DNA of 64,000 nt, from NCBI GenBank assembly GCA_033762715.1, contig JANRLL010000004.1:62001-126000 (forward strand), in the 5' to 3' direction. Position numbers and translations under genes: made by a program. Below the pieces are notes generated by a model. The model had not been told where the DNA came from and did no database searches. It saw only the letters and a list, made by a program, of their open reading frames with translations. The number at the start of each line of letters is the position of its first letter. Position 1 is the stretch's first letter. Source of the stretch: JANRLL01 sp033762715 (GTDB taxonomy: Bacteria > Pseudomonadota > Alphaproteobacteria > Rickettsiales > SXRF01). This document shows, piece after piece, positions 1-8,939 of this stretch.

Positions 1-743
1 CCAAAATGCTCGGGCATACGCCCTTCCGGCATGTAGTAAGTGCCAAATATAATATCGAGCAACGGGAAGGTGGGGGCAAAGTTTTTATCCATGCCTTCTT
101 CCTGCGAGGTATGGTGCCAGCGGTGAAAAACAGGGCTGGCAAACAGGCAGCCAAACTTGCCAAACGTCCAGTTGAGGTTGGCATGCACCATAGCGGAATA
201 GAGGCCATTGACGGTGGCCATTAGCGTGACGGCAGCGGGCGAAAAACCGGCTAGGATCATCGTCGCATCTACTAGCACAAACGCGCACCAGGTATTGATG
301 AAATGAAAGCGGTAGGTCGATAGCCAATTGAGCTCTTCCGGCGAGTGGTGAATAGCGTGAAACCGCCACCAGCGGCGCGTATGGAAGATGCGGTGAATCC
401 AATAGAGCATAACATCCGACACCAGCACGATAATGGCCGATTGTGCCCAAACCGGAAGCTCGGATAGCGGGCCGTAACCATGCTGCAAATACTCATCGAT
501 CTCATGCGGCGAATTGCCGTAAAATACGAAAAAGCCGCCCACGATCAGCAGCGCAATCATCATCACGCGATTGACCAGCGGAATCAAAAAAGCATAGCAG
601 AGATCGACAAACCACCCCTTACGCCAAAAACGTTGGCCAGGATTGCACGGTGTGGCTCTTTCTAACACACCAAAAAGAATAAAGAAAATACCTAAGGTGA
701 TGGCGATATTTTGCCAGCTAAGCAGTATCGAATCTATGTCCAT
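1..743 (-). CDS. Sterol desaturase / fatty acid hydroxylase family protein, C-terminus beyond the window
   Basis: I read this frame directly on the minus strand; it starts at an ATG (741-743) and stays open to the window edge, about 247 codons. Three histidine clusters typical of the superfamily (PF04116) appear in order: HRIFH, HAIHH and HRWHH. These ligate the di-iron centre in known members. Hydrophobic stretches near the N-terminus (ILLSWQNIAITLGIFF and the segment after RVMMIALL) fit an integral membrane enzyme. It is divergent from the CPF-family array. The substrate cannot be told from sequence. The family call is secure; the missing C-terminus is only a window effect. Confidence 0.88.
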   Translation of the reverse strand, partial: MDIDSILLSWQNIAITLGIFFILFGVLERATPCNPGQRFWRKGWFVDLCYAFLIPLVNRVMMIALLIVGGFFVFYGNSPHEIDEYLQHGYGPLSELPVWAQSAIIVLVSDVMLYWIHRIFHTRRWWRFHAIHHSPEELNWLSTYRFHFINTWCAFVLVDATMILAGFSPAAVTLMATVNGLYSAMVHANLNWTFGKFGCLFASPVFHRWHHTSQEEGMDKNFAPTFPLLDIIFGTYYMPEGRMPEHF

Positions 744-830
744 AATGAGCTTATTTTACCGCGTTTTTGGCCTTGCTACCACTGGTATTGTTAAAGTTTG
801 TTTAAGGAGATATTCCTATACTATAGGGCG
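744..830 (+). promoter_or_regulatory. Divergent intergenic region; candidate -10 for the plus-strand CPF array
   Basis: This 87-bp gap separates the divergent desaturase from the first CPF-family gene. TATACT at 817-822 resembles a -10 box; a matching -35 is not clear (TTGTTA/TTGTTT occur upstream with poor spacing). AAGGAGA at 804-810 would be a good Shine-Dalgarno, but it lies 20 nt before the ATG at 831 and better serves a TTG at 798 only by overlapping it. The start and promoter are therefore uncertain. Confidence 0.3.
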
Positions 831-2168
831 ATGGATCAGGAACAAAAAGCGCCTTCTGCTGCTGATAAACCGACGGGCCGGTGCCCTTTTGCGCGACTGG
901 CCGGCAAGGGGCAGCAATTTTCTGAGTTGGGCCATGCGCTCAATCTGCTGGTCAATTTGGAAGATGATATTGATTTTGGAGCAACTGGTAGCAAATATCA
1001 AGCTGCCCGCTCTTTTACACGTTTCAATCGCCCCTATGAGTTGGCTACTGGTGTGGCGGAAGTAATGCAGGTGATCCATAGCGAACTCAGGCGTACGGCA
1101 ACCAATGTCGCTAAGCTGATTGACGAAGATCGGATGGGTGAGCGGCAAAAGAAAGCTTTTATCGAATTCAGGGAATCGATAGCTGACTATTCTAAATTTA
1201 TGCGCCCTTATGCAGAGCGACTCAGGGTCGCGCGTCCGAATGAGGATTTATCAGAAGAGTTGTTTGATAATATTTTTCAAATGTTGCCAAGGGGCGAAGA
1301 TGACCAATTCAGAGAGCAATATCGGCGACATAATAAGCGATGCGAAGAAGCGGCTAATGAGTTGATGGAAGCATGTGAGCGCGCAAAAGCTGTTCCGCTC
1401 AAACTCCTGCGCCGTAATGCCAAAAGCCGTTCTGAACCTATTTACATTAATATTAAAAATGACAAAGAAGGCCTGCTGGCCAAACGCTTCTGCTTTTTGG
1501 CGGTAACACAGGGCAGTATCGATGAAGCCAATGTGCCGGATTCTGTCAGCGATGAATTCATCGCTTTGTTCGATTCCGGTGCTAATGGCATCACTAAACA
1601 ACCGCTACCAGAAATGTATGATGCGGTGAACCGTGCGCTGCGCAAACGCAGACTTAGTGACGAAGAGCGCAAAGAAGTGCGTAAAGCATCCGGCTTAGAG
1701 CCTAACCCTGAACTGATACATCGCGCAGTCGATAAACACCGCGACATGCTCGCCACCTGTGCCTATGCAGCCGCTATTTATAAATATGGCAATGCTGACG
1801 CAAGAGGAAGTTATAGTACCTCGCTTGCTGCTTTAAAAGATGGGCTTGGAATCGATCTAGCTGCCCAGATGTGCACGACCAAAGAGCTTGCTGTTGTAGG
1901 CAGCGCTCTCTTGAATGCTGTCGACATCGAGAACTCGTTACCCCTGCGCGAGCAGATAGAGCGGTGGGAAAAAGAGCCGGAGCAATATCTATCCGATATT
2001 ACTATACCGACAGCGGTAATTAAAAATATACAGGCGTGTGTAAATAAACTACCGGCTGCGTTGCAAAAACCGTTGGAAGACTTGGCGCCACCTGTGCGCT
2101 GGCGTGATAGGATAGCAGGGATTGGTATATTATTTACCGGCAGACCAGGTGTTAGTAATGAGCGCTGA
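831..2168 (+). CDS. CPF-family protein, plus-array member 1 (unrecognised family)
   Basis: A 445-aa soluble-looking protein of a family I do not recognise. The N-terminus is polar and then carries CPFARLAGKGQQF (Cys18). Further conserved blocks shared with the next two genes are ARSF near residue 65, ATGVAEVMQVIHSELRR near 80-95, VPLKLLRRN near residue 195, and NPELIHRAVDKH in the last third. I placed the start at ATG 831 because homology begins just downstream; an in-frame TTG at 798 would add 11 residues. No signal peptide or membrane segment is seen. Its last 11 bases overlap the next gene, so the array is probably translated as a coupled operon. Function unknown. Confidence 0.85.
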   Translation: MDQEQKAPSAADKPTGRCPFARLAGKGQQFSELGHALNLLVNLEDDIDFGATGSKYQAARSFTRFNRPYELATGVAEVMQVIHSELRRTATNVAKLIDEDRMGERQKKAFIEFRESIADYSKFMRPYAERLRVARPNEDLSEELFDNIFQMLPRGEDDQFREQYRRHNKRCEEAANELMEACERAKAVPLKLLRRNAKSRSEPIYINIKNDKEGLLAKRFCFLAVTQGSIDEANVPDSVSDEFIALFDSGANGITKQPLPEMYDAVNRALRKRRLSDEERKEVRKASGLEPNPELIHRAVDKHRDMLATCAYAAAIYKYGNADARGSYSTSLAALKDGLGIDLAAQMCTTKELAVVGSALLNAVDIENSLPLREQIERWEKEPEQYLSDITIPTAVIKNIQACVNKLPAALQKPLEDLAPPVRWRDRIAGIGILFTGRPGVSNER

Positions 2169-3480
2169 GAATATACCCCTAACCGGTACTGATCATCCGA
2201 AAGTCGGTACTTGTCCGTTTGCGCGGCTGGCCGGCAAGGGGCAGCAATTCAAAGAACTGGGCGAAGCGCTCGATTTTTTTATGACCATGACCGATACGGT
2301 TGATCTATCGCCTATTGGAAGCGAGTTTCGCAATGCCCGTTCGTTCATGCGTTCTACCCATACCCATGTGCTTGCCACCGGCACCACCGAAGTGATGCAT
2401 ACGTTGCATGCCGAGTTGCGGCGCAGCGGCACGAATCTAGGCAAGCTATTGGATGAAGATCGCCTAAGCGATGAGCTAAAAGCGCATTTAGCCGAGTTGC
2501 ATGCGAAGCGCGAAGCATATCGCGAGTTCGTACGTCCTTATGCCGAACAGCTGAAGGCTGTTATCCCTAATGCCAAAGAAATCAATATTGAAAAAGACTT
2601 GCGGAGAATATTGCCGAAGGAAGATTATATTACCTTTGTAGAAAAACGTGATGAATTTGAGGAGCAATGTAGAGTGGCCATAAAGGCGGTAGTAAAAGAG
2701 TGCCAGGCCATGAAGGAAGTGCCACTTAAGCTGCTGCGCCGTAACGAGGTAGGTAAGGTTGAGCCTATCCATATCACTATTCCCAATAGCGAGCGGTTTC
2801 AATTGGCAGAACGGTTTATGATTCTGTCGTTTATGGAAGGGGTTTTAGATCAGGTCTACACGCCGGAAGCGATTCGCAACGCATTTGTAGGCGCCTTTGG
2901 GGCAGGAGGAAGCAGCCTGACTGAGGAGCCGCTGCCTGTCATGTATCACGTGATCAATAAAGCGCTAGAGAAAGCGGAATATAGTCCCGATGAGTGCGCT
3001 ACTATCCGTAAAATATCGCGCATTGAACCGAATCCGGTCACGGTGGCAAAAGTGATGGATAAGCAGAGCCATCTGCTGTCGGTATGCGCGTACGCGGCAG
3101 AGATTGTAATACATAAAAGAACAGATGCGGTAGAGCGTAAATTATCGGCAGGGCTAAAGGCCTTGAAAACGGGATTGGCTATAGATTCTGCTACTGAGAT
3201 TCGCACCAATAAAGAATTAGCGGTGGTGTGTAGCGCGTTGATGAAAAGAGTGTCCTATCCACCGATGGCGGTAGCCAGCGCTATTTTTGACTGGAAAACG
3301 AATCCAGAGCAGCCGGTAGCCGAGATGGAAATAGACGCGGATGTACAAAAAGAAATCCTAAAGGTGACGCAGAGCCTGCCTGATCCTATGCAAGAGCCTA
3401 TTTTGAAGGCGCTTCAGTTAGGGCAATGGGCGGGGAGAGTCTCTACTGCCATTCGCGGAGGTGGTCGCGATGACCTCTAA
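2158..3480 (+). CDS. CPF-family protein, plus-array member 2 (unrecognised family)
   Basis: A 440-aa paralogue of the preceding gene. It shares CPFARLAGKGQQF (Cys19), ARSFMR, an ATGTTEVMHTLHAELRR block and LLDEDRL. The later VPLKLLRRN and EPLPVMYHVINKALEKA blocks are also present. ATG 2158 lies 8 nt before the upstream TGA, giving an 11-bp overlap, and homology with member 1 starts right after it, which supports this start. The gene looks intact. The body is mostly helical, polar and cytoplasmic by appearance. No known domain was recognised. Confidence 0.86.
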   Translation: MSAENIPLTGTDHPKVGTCPFARLAGKGQQFKELGEALDFFMTMTDTVDLSPIGSEFRNARSFMRSTHTHVLATGTTEVMHTLHAELRRSGTNLGKLLDEDRLSDELKAHLAELHAKREAYREFVRPYAEQLKAVIPNAKEINIEKDLRRILPKEDYITFVEKRDEFEEQCRVAIKAVVKECQAMKEVPLKLLRRNEVGKVEPIHITIPNSERFQLAERFMILSFMEGVLDQVYTPEAIRNAFVGAFGAGGSSLTEEPLPVMYHVINKALEKAEYSPDECATIRKISRIEPNPVTVAKVMDKQSHLLSVCAYAAEIVIHKRTDAVERKLSAGLKALKTGLAIDSATEIRTNKELAVVCSALMKRVSYPPMAVASAIFDWKTNPEQPVAEMEIDADVQKEILKVTQSLPDPMQEPILKALQLGQWAGRVSTAIRGGGRDDL

Positions 3481-4822
3481 TTCCATACCCCAGCATGGTA
3501 CCTCGCAAGCAGCGCCGTCAGGTGGGTGCCCCTTTGCCCAAAAGGCAGGTAAAAGCCAGCCTTTTACCGAGCTGGGCGAAATGTTGCATGTAATGCGTAT
3601 GGTCAGCAACCGGCTCGATGTATCGGATTTTGGAACGGAATATATCCATGCCCGTTCGTTCTTGCGCGAAGGCAGGCCGCATCGGCTTGCAACCGGTGCC
3701 ACGGAAGTGATGCAGGCGATCCATAGCGAGCTGCGCCGCAGCGTGACCAATATGGGGTCTTTACTCGACCGCGAATCACTGCCGGCTGAGGTGCAACAAG
3801 CAATCGAGGCGTATGAGGCATCGCTTGAGGCTTACCGGAATTTTTTAAAACCGTATGTCAAAGACGTGGTTGAGGAATGGCGAGGCGAAGATATTTCGCA
3901 TACGATAATCGAAAAAATATACAATCATATACCCGCGCTTAGACGCAGGGATTTTATGCTGAATCTGAATGAAAAACGCTCGGCCTGCGAGAAGGCGCTT
4001 ATCAAGTTGGATGAGCAGATGGATGGCTTGCCCGAATTGCCTTTGAGGCTCTATCACAAGGCAGATAGCGGACAAAAACAGCCAATCTCCATCCGCATTC
4101 CCAACGAAGAGCGTGGTCACATGGGCATTAACCTGCTTTTATTGGCCAGCACATCGGCGAGCATTGATGAATCGCAAATACCGCTGCCTGCGATACGGCT
4201 TATGAAATCCTATATGGATGATGGCGCAGTGGGTATCACGCGCGAACCGGTGACGAAATTATATCAGGCGATCCAGAATGGGCTTGCGGCGCAGCATTAT
4301 GATGAGACGGCGCGTCATGAGATATTGCGCGATTCGCAGCTACTGCCGAATGAGGAACATATACAAGAAGCCGTCGAGAAAAATTCGCAGGCACTCAGCC
4401 TCTATCATTATGTGGCGCAGCTAATTGTTGCGGCGACTGATCGCAAGGAAGCCATGCAAGAATTTGGTCCAGGCCTGAAAGCATTGGCTCGATATGTGTC
4501 GCCTTATACGCATGTGCGCAATACGCATGAGGCCGCGCTCATTGGTGAAACTTTGCTTATGGGTGGGCTGGATACGCTGCAAGATACTGGTAGCCGGTTG
4601 AGGTATGAACAGCAGATCCTCCAAGATCATATCAATGGCTGGCGTGCGGTGGATGCCGTTTTGATCACATCAGAAAGTGTGGGGCCTGAATTGCGTAAAG
4701 CGATTGAAACATTCCGGCTGCCGGAGCATTTGGCAGGGCCTATTCGCGGTATGATCGATTCCAAATGGCAAAAGCAGGCGCGCGGCAGCAAAGGCAGCGG
4801 CTTTTTACAAGAACAGGGGTAA
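3470..4822 (+). CDS. CPF-family protein, plus-array member 3 (unrecognised family)
   Basis: A 450-aa paralogue, more diverged than members 1 and 2. It keeps CPFAQKAGKSQPF (Cys20), ARSFLREG, an ATGATEVMQAIHSELRR block and EPVTKLYQAIQNGL. ATG 3470 is preceded by GGAGGTG with a 6-nt gap, so I prefer it to the in-frame GTG at 3461. It overlaps member 2 by 11 bases, the same overlap as between members 1 and 2, which suggests that the gene and its junction were duplicated together. It ends one base before the convergent ankyrin gene. Confidence 0.86.
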   Translation: MTSNSIPQHGTSQAAPSGGCPFAQKAGKSQPFTELGEMLHVMRMVSNRLDVSDFGTEYIHARSFLREGRPHRLATGATEVMQAIHSELRRSVTNMGSLLDRESLPAEVQQAIEAYEASLEAYRNFLKPYVKDVVEEWRGEDISHTIIEKIYNHIPALRRRDFMLNLNEKRSACEKALIKLDEQMDGLPELPLRLYHKADSGQKQPISIRIPNEERGHMGINLLLLASTSASIDESQIPLPAIRLMKSYMDDGAVGITREPVTKLYQAIQNGLAAQHYDETARHEILRDSQLLPNEEHIQEAVEKNSQALSLYHYVAQLIVAATDRKEAMQEFGPGLKALARYVSPYTHVRNTHEAALIGETLLMGGLDTLQDTGSRLRYEQQILQDHINGWRAVDAVLITSESVGPELRKAIETFRLPEHLAGPIRGMIDSKWQKQARGSKGSGFLQEQG

Positions 4823-4823
4823 G

Positions 4824-5798
4824 CTAGGGACCGCCGCGCGATGGCTTATTCGCCGTGGGCGCGTGCTTGGCCAGGGGCATTTCTGGCAGGCCGGTGGCGC
4901 GCGCCAGCGTCAGGGTGCCGTTGGTGATGTTGTCGTTGGGGTCTGTGGGTATATAAGTGAGTATCAACTCCTTAAACGGATGCTCAGGCAGGCTCTCCGG
5001 CTTGGGCATGAACGCAGGCTCGGCTTTGGAAGGTTCGGGCGTGGGAGTCGGAGTAGGCGCGGCCATCGTGGGCGCGAATGGCGGCGCGGTGCGGTCGAGC
5101 ACTTCGTTGATGTCGCCCAGCTCTTCCAGCGGCACCGGCCTGCCGTTTAAAAACGCTTTGACCTCCGGCTCGATCATGCTGCCTTCCACATCGGCCTGAT
5201 TATGGTTGCGGATAACCCCTGTTTCATGGTCCTGCTGATAGGAAATATTGGTGCTAAGATAACCATCCTTGCGATATTCTTTCGCCAGGCCATAGATCTC
5301 GATGAAATCTGTTTTTTTCGCCGCCGTCTCTACCGAGCGGATGGAGCGGTCGAGCTTATCGTGCCTCTCCTTATACCCGTTGGCCACCATCTCGACCACG
5401 CCGGCGCTTAAACGGGGGTCGCTTAGCTCTTTTTCCTGCCACGCCAATTGCTCATTCAGCCGACTTTCCTGCGCTTGCTGCGGTGTTTGGCCCTGCCTGT
5501 TGAGGAGGTGCGGGTTGGCGTCATATTGCAACAGCAGCTCGGTCATCTCGCCCGATTGCGCATGATGCAAGGCGGTATTGCCGTACATATCGGTTTGGTT
5601 CACCGCCGCGCCGCGCTCCAGCAGCAAGGCCATGATCTGCGTGTCATCGACTTGGGCCGCATTGGACAGGTAGGTCGATAGCTGGCTGGAGGTTATATGG
5701 TTGTCATCAATGAACTCGCGCAGCCCATCCCTGTCCCGGCGCGTGATGAAGCCGGCGACTTCGCCTAGATAGAAGGGGGAGGTGGAAGGAGGAGCCAT
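4824..5798 (-). CDS. Ankyrin-repeat protein with proline-rich C-terminal region
   Basis: A 324-aa protein. Residues roughly 15-110 contain ankyrin repeats: MALLLERGAAVNQTDMYGN followed by TALHHAQSGEMTELLLQYDA and NPHLLNRQGQTP. Such repeats mediate protein-protein contacts. A charged helical segment follows (about 110-170), then a region rich in Pro and Thr (TPTPTPEPSKAEP, near 250). No signal peptide is evident. It is convergent with the CPF plus array. Ankyrin proteins are common effectors in host-associated alphaproteobacteria, but secretion cannot be shown here. Confidence 0.8.
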   Translation of the reverse strand: MAPPSTSPFYLGEVAGFITRRDRDGLREFIDDNHITSSQLSTYLSNAAQVDDTQIMALLLERGAAVNQTDMYGNTALHHAQSGEMTELLLQYDANPHLLNRQGQTPQQAQESRLNEQLAWQEKELSDPRLSAGVVEMVANGYKERHDKLDRSIRSVETAAKKTDFIEIYGLAKEYRKDGYLSTNISYQQDHETGVIRNHNQADVEGSMIEPEVKAFLNGRPVPLEELGDINEVLDRTAPPFAPTMAAPTPTPTPEPSKAEPAFMPKPESLPEHPFKELILTYIPTDPNDNITNGTLTLARATGLPEMPLAKHAPTANKPSRGGP

Positions 5799-5894
5799 AG
5801 CATGTCCGTGTTGATTGCACCCATTATAGCATAGGCTTGGTCAATTTTTTGTGACGGATTTATGACAGTCGCTTTAGACGATAATGAAGGGCTA

Positions 5895-6080
5895 TCAGCA
5901 GCTTGATCTAGGTTTTTCCAGTGATTTTCGTGCCTGGCAGCGTTCGACAATAGCAAGGCGGGCTGCATCGCTGGCCGCTGGCCAGTCGGCGATTTCCTGG
6001 CGGGTGCGATAACAGCCGATGCATATATCGGTGATGTCGTCGAGCGTGCAAACGGAAATGCAGGGTGAGGGAACGACCAT
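5895..6080 (-). CDS. DUF1289 family protein
   Basis: A 61-aa protein matching the DUF1289 pattern. It has SPCISVCTLD near the N-terminus, then CIGCYRTRQEI and the W of DWPAASDAARLAI. Four cysteines (7, 11, 20, 23) in a C-x3-C...C-x2-C layout suggest metal or Fe-S binding, which is inference. The length is normal for the family. It lies 14 bp downstream of the 6095-6430 gene on the same strand, so the two may be cotranscribed. The function of the family is not established. Confidence 0.85.
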   Translation of the reverse strand: MVVPSPCISVCTLDDITDICIGCYRTRQEIADWPAASDAARLAIVERCQARKSLEKPRSSC

Positions 6081-6094
6081 ACCACATGGGCAGA

Positions 6095-6430
6095 TTACTC
6101 TGCCGTCTCCTTCTTCTTGCGCCGGCGGGGAATAAGATAGTTGTTAAGAATATGGCGCTTGAGCTCTTCTATCACCTGTTGCGGCGCATTGGGAGTAAAA
6201 TAACGCAGCAATATATAGCGTTCGGCATCACTGATTTCCTGGAAGAAGCGCCGCTCTTTGCGCGAGCGCAGTAATATGCCATTGAGCGCGTTTTGCGCCA
6301 ATAATTCATCGCGCAGTTCACGTATCAAAGCAAGGTCGCAAGAGGGGGAGCGAAGGGCTAGCAGATCCTCATTGTCATTGGAGGCTACTGGGAGGAAGAA
6401 GAAATTTAGAAACTGTGCTAGGTTCTGCAT
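6095..6430 (-). CDS. Hypothetical protein, 111 aa
   Basis: Not recognised. The protein begins with a short hydrophobic stretch (LAQFLNFFFLPV), continues with an acidic and helical middle (LIRELRDELLAQNALNGILL) and ends with a very basic tail (LIPRRRKKKETAE). It lies upstream of DUF1289 on the same strand and is divergent from the GT-C-like gene. The start ATG at 6430 is the only upstream ATG in the conserved-looking frame. Coding status rests on frame length and tight spacing to DUF1289. Confidence 0.6.
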   Translation of the reverse strand: MQNLAQFLNFFFLPVASNDNEDLLALRSPSCDLALIRELRDELLAQNALNGILLRSRKERRFFQEISDAERYILLRYFTPNAPQQVIEELKRHILNNYLIPRRRKKKETAE

Positions 6431-6512
6431 TGTTCCTATATTTAGTTGATAAGAACTTACACTAAACTATATATAGCGTCAAAGAATTTTTCAAACAAGG
6501 TGGGTCATAGTT

Positions 6513-7976
6513 ATGTATGCAATGCGATATAAAACTGTGATGACGGGTTGCTTCATACTCCTATGGGGTATGTTCAAGGTGATGACTGCAACCGATGCCA
6601 TCTTTCAGGAAGGCGATCCGTTTTGGCATATCGCCGCCGGCGATTGGATTCGCGAAAATGCGCAAATTCCGCTACGTGATATTTGGTCGTTCACCGCCGG
6701 AGATACGCGCTGGCTCAATCATTCCTGGGCTTGGGATGTGCTGTTTAGCTGGATTCATGCGCAAGGAAACTGGCATGCGGTGATAGCGATCAATGCGATT
6801 ATCTATAGTGCGACGCTGGTGGTGGTATTCGCGCATTGTAAGGCGCGTGCGGGATCGGTGCTTGCAGCATTGATTACGGTTTTTCTGATGACGACGCTTA
6901 CGCAAATTAATCTTAGGCCATTGCAAATCACCATGCTCGCAGTTGCGGCCTTCGCCTGGATTTTGGGTCATGCTGCGCGCGGCAATGCGACCAGTCGCTG
7001 GCTGCTCGCCCTGCCCATGATGATGTGGGTATGGGCGAATATGCATGGCGGATTTATAGTGGGACTATTGCTCATCGGCGCTTACGCCGCTTTTGCCTGC
7101 CAGCGGCGTGAATGGCCACTTTTGCGCAGCCTAGTTGTTGTTGGGATGGCCAGTGTGTTTGTGACGCTGTGCAATCCGTATGGGATGTATATTTATGAGG
7201 CGGTGTGGCGGCCGTTTAGCGGTGTCGACAGCCAGTTGGTTGCGGAATGGCAACCGCTGACGCTCACACCTATAGCGCTGCTTACAGTAAGCTATGCGCT
7301 GCTTTTTATCGTGATGATTCCGCGTCGCGTGATGCCGGAGATTCTGCCTATTGAGCGCGCACTGGCCTATGGCTTTTTGCTATTGGCCGTTACCGCGCAA
7401 CGGCACCTGGCCATTTTTGCCATCCTCGCTGCGCCCATTCTCACATGTTATATTCGCAGCATTACCCAGGATCTGGAACAGACGGCATTGATGTTGCGCC
7501 TGCGGACGTCGTGGCAAGCGCTTGCGACAAAACCGGTGGCAGCAGGTATGATGATCGCCACACTGGCGGTTGCCATCTGGCTTCCCACGCATTCGGCATC
7601 TCGGGTTTTGGGAGATAAGTTCGCTATCACCGATCTGTCGGAAGAGATCGATTTTATCCGCAGTGACTATCCGAAGGCTCGGATTTTAAATAGCTTCGAT
7701 CTGGGCGGGCTGGTGATTTATCAAGGACGAGGAGCGGTGAAACTCTTTGTGGATTCGCGCACGACCACCGCCTATCCGAAAGAGGTGATGGAAGATGTGC
7801 TGCGCTTTTACCGCGGTGAACCTGGCTGGGATGATATCGTTAGCCGCTACCGTATTGACGGTATTTGGTTACTCAATGAAAAAGAAAAGCCGATCATTGA
7901 TCGGCTGAGCCAGCGCAAGGGCTGGAGACAAGTATTAGCTACGAAAGAAACAACTTTATTCATGCGCACGCCGTAG
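6513..7976 (+). CDS. Multi-pass membrane protein resembling GT-C glycosyltransferases
   Basis: A 487-aa protein with about ten hydrophobic segments over residues 8-360 and a soluble C-terminal domain of about 120 residues. The loop after the first segment, GDPFWHIAAGDWI, has the D..WH...G.WI look of GT-C or PMT/STT3-like enzymes. ANMHGGFIVGLLL and CNPYG are further recurrent motifs of this type of protein. Known GT-C enzymes move sugars from lipid carriers onto acceptors on the outer face of the inner membrane. It lies beside five pilin genes, so pilin or surface glycosylation is possible, but that is inference. The start ATG 6513 follows AAGGTGGG. Confidence 0.62.
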   Translation: MYAMRYKTVMTGCFILLWGMFKVMTATDAIFQEGDPFWHIAAGDWIRENAQIPLRDIWSFTAGDTRWLNHSWAWDVLFSWIHAQGNWHAVIAINAIIYSATLVVVFAHCKARAGSVLAALITVFLMTTLTQINLRPLQITMLAVAAFAWILGHAARGNATSRWLLALPMMMWVWANMHGGFIVGLLLIGAYAAFACQRREWPLLRSLVVVGMASVFVTLCNPYGMYIYEAVWRPFSGVDSQLVAEWQPLTLTPIALLTVSYALLFIVMIPRRVMPEILPIERALAYGFLLLAVTAQRHLAIFAILAAPILTCYIRSITQDLEQTALMLRLRTSWQALATKPVAAGMMIATLAVAIWLPTHSASRVLGDKFAITDLSEEIDFIRSDYPKARILNSFDLGGLVIYQGRGAVKLFVDSRTTTAYPKEVMEDVLRFYRGEPGWDDIVSRYRIDGIWLLNEKEKPIIDRLSQRKGWRQVLATKETTLFMRTP

Positions 7977-7988
7977 CGCACGCATGAA
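7959..7988. terminator. Inverted repeat at the 3' end of the GT-C-like gene
   Basis: TTCATGCG (7959-7966) is perfectly complementary to CGCATGAA (7981-7988), and the stop codon (7974-7976) lies in the loop. It sits between convergent genes, so it could end transcription in either direction. There is no strong T run, so factor-independent termination is only possible. Confidence 0.4.
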
Positions 7989-8000
7989 CATAAGTAATTA

Positions 8001-8168
8001 CTAGCGAAGCGTAACGGATTGAGCAATGCCGTTGTAGCGCGTATTAAGGCTTAAGCCCAAATTTTGCATGCTTAGCACAGCGGTCAACGCGATGAGGGCA
8101 GCAATCAAGCCGTACTCAATCAAAGTTGCGCCGGTTTCATCACAAAAAAATTGTTTTAGAAGCGTCAT
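8001..8168 (-). CDS. flp: Flp/Fap-type class IVb pilin, copy 1
   Basis: A 55-aa protein read directly from the minus strand. A short leader (MTLLKQFFCDETG) is followed by ATLIEYGLIAALIAL, the prepilin processing site and hydrophobic N-terminal helix of Flp pilins. Prepilin peptidase is expected to cut after the Gly before ATLIEYG. It is the most diverged of five tandem copies and lacks the C-terminal VSR ending of copies 3-5. No tad secretion genes are in the window. Confidence 0.87.
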   Translation of the reverse strand: MTLLKQFFCDETGATLIEYGLIAALIALTAVLSMQNLGLSLNTRYNGIAQSVTLR

Positions 8169-8195
8169 AGTATTTATCCCTTTTTTGTATTCCGC

Positions 8196-8369
8196 TTAAC
8201 GCGCTTGAACCATTTGTACGGCAATCACAGAGAAACGGCTTCGTACGGCTTCACCGGTAGCGGTCATTCCAATAATAGCACTCACGGATATCAAAGCGGC
8301 GATTAGGCCATATTCAATAGCCGTAGCACCGCTTTCTGAGTCAAGTAACTGCAATAATTTATCAAGCAT
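8196..8369 (-). CDS. flp: Flp/Fap-type class IVb pilin, copy 2
   Basis: A 57-aa pilin with leader MLDKLLQLLDSESG and core ATAIEYGLIAALISVSAII. The C-terminal part (SRFSVIAVQMVQAR) is slightly longer than in the other copies. It lies 27 bp upstream of copy 1 in the same direction, after the terminator-like hairpin at 8453-8501, so copies 1 and 2 may be transcribed separately from copies 3-5 or only by read-through. Confidence 0.87.
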   Translation of the reverse strand: MLDKLLQLLDSESGATAIEYGLIAALISVSAIIGMTATGEAVRSRFSVIAVQMVQAR

Positions 8370-8452
8370 GTCTATTTTTACCTTTATCTATATAAGCGCG
8401 CAATAGGGCGTATAAGCAGTCTGTAGCACAAAAAAACGTAAAAAACACAAAA

Positions 8453-8501
8453 AACCTCCGGGCTATATGAAGCGTTTTCACGCGACTTAAGCCCAGGGGT
8501 T
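8453..8501 (-). terminator. Rho-independent terminator between pilin copies 3 and 2
   Basis: On the minus strand, AACCCCTGGGCT pairs with AGCCCGGAGGTT with a few mismatches, with further pairing inside, and is followed by a T-rich stretch (TTTTTTG and more T runs down to about 8430). It would end or attenuate transcripts coming from pilin copies 5 to 3. Confidence 0.6.
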
Positions 8502-8518
8502 CTGCGTTTCAGACCGAA

Positions 8519-8683
8519 TTAGCGGCTGACGGTTACTGCAATGGTCGAGAAGCGAGTGCTGATCGAGTTACCGGTTGAACGGATACCTACAATCGCTGCC
8601 ACCGAGATCAGAGCTGCAATTAGCCCATACTCAATAGCGGTTGCACCTTTCTCGCATTGAATAAAATCAGAAAATAATTTCAT
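8519..8683 (-). CDS. flp: Flp/Fap-type class IVb pilin, copy 3
   Basis: A 54-aa pilin: leader MKLFSDFIQCEKG, then ATAIEYGLIAALISVAAIV and the tail STRFSTIAVTVSR. The layout and C-terminus closely match copies 4 and 5, indicating recent tandem duplication. It lies just upstream of a terminator hairpin. Confidence 0.9.
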   Translation of the reverse strand: MKLFSDFIQCEKGATAIEYGLIAALISVAAIVGIRSTGNSISTRFSTIAVTVSR

Positions 8684-8722
8684 TTTTATCCCCTATTACT
8701 TTGTTACCTAGAGTGCGCTTAA

Positions 8723-8887
8723 TTAGCGACTCACAGTGTCGGAAATAGTGGAGAAACGGCCACTCAACGCGGTGCCAAGCGATTGCATACTAGCGATCGC
8801 CACTACCGAGATCAGAGCTGCAATCAGCCCGTATTCGATAGCAGTCGCACCTTCTTCACAGGTTAAAAACTGCAAGAACATTTTCAT
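8723..8887 (-). CDS. flp: Flp/Fap-type class IVb pilin, copy 4
   Basis: A 54-aa pilin with leader MKMFLQFLTCEEG, core ATAIEYGLIAALISVVAIA and SGRFSTISDTVSR at the end. I chose ATG 8887 because GGAGAAGG lies 4-5 nt upstream and it aligns with copies 3 and 5. A longer frame reaching 8962 is not supported. Confidence 0.9.
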   Translation of the reverse strand: MKMFLQFLTCEEGATAIEYGLIAALISVVAIASMQSLGTALSGRFSTISDTVSR

Positions 8888-8939
8888 AAAGCCTTCTCCC
8901 ACTGTTGCTGGATAACTGTAATGCGCGGCTAGCTTGTGA

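Noticed and set aside
831..4822. Catalase-peroxidase relationship of the CPF proteins
   Set aside because: Only the short GxCPF segment is similar; the haem-site motifs and the enzyme body are absent.
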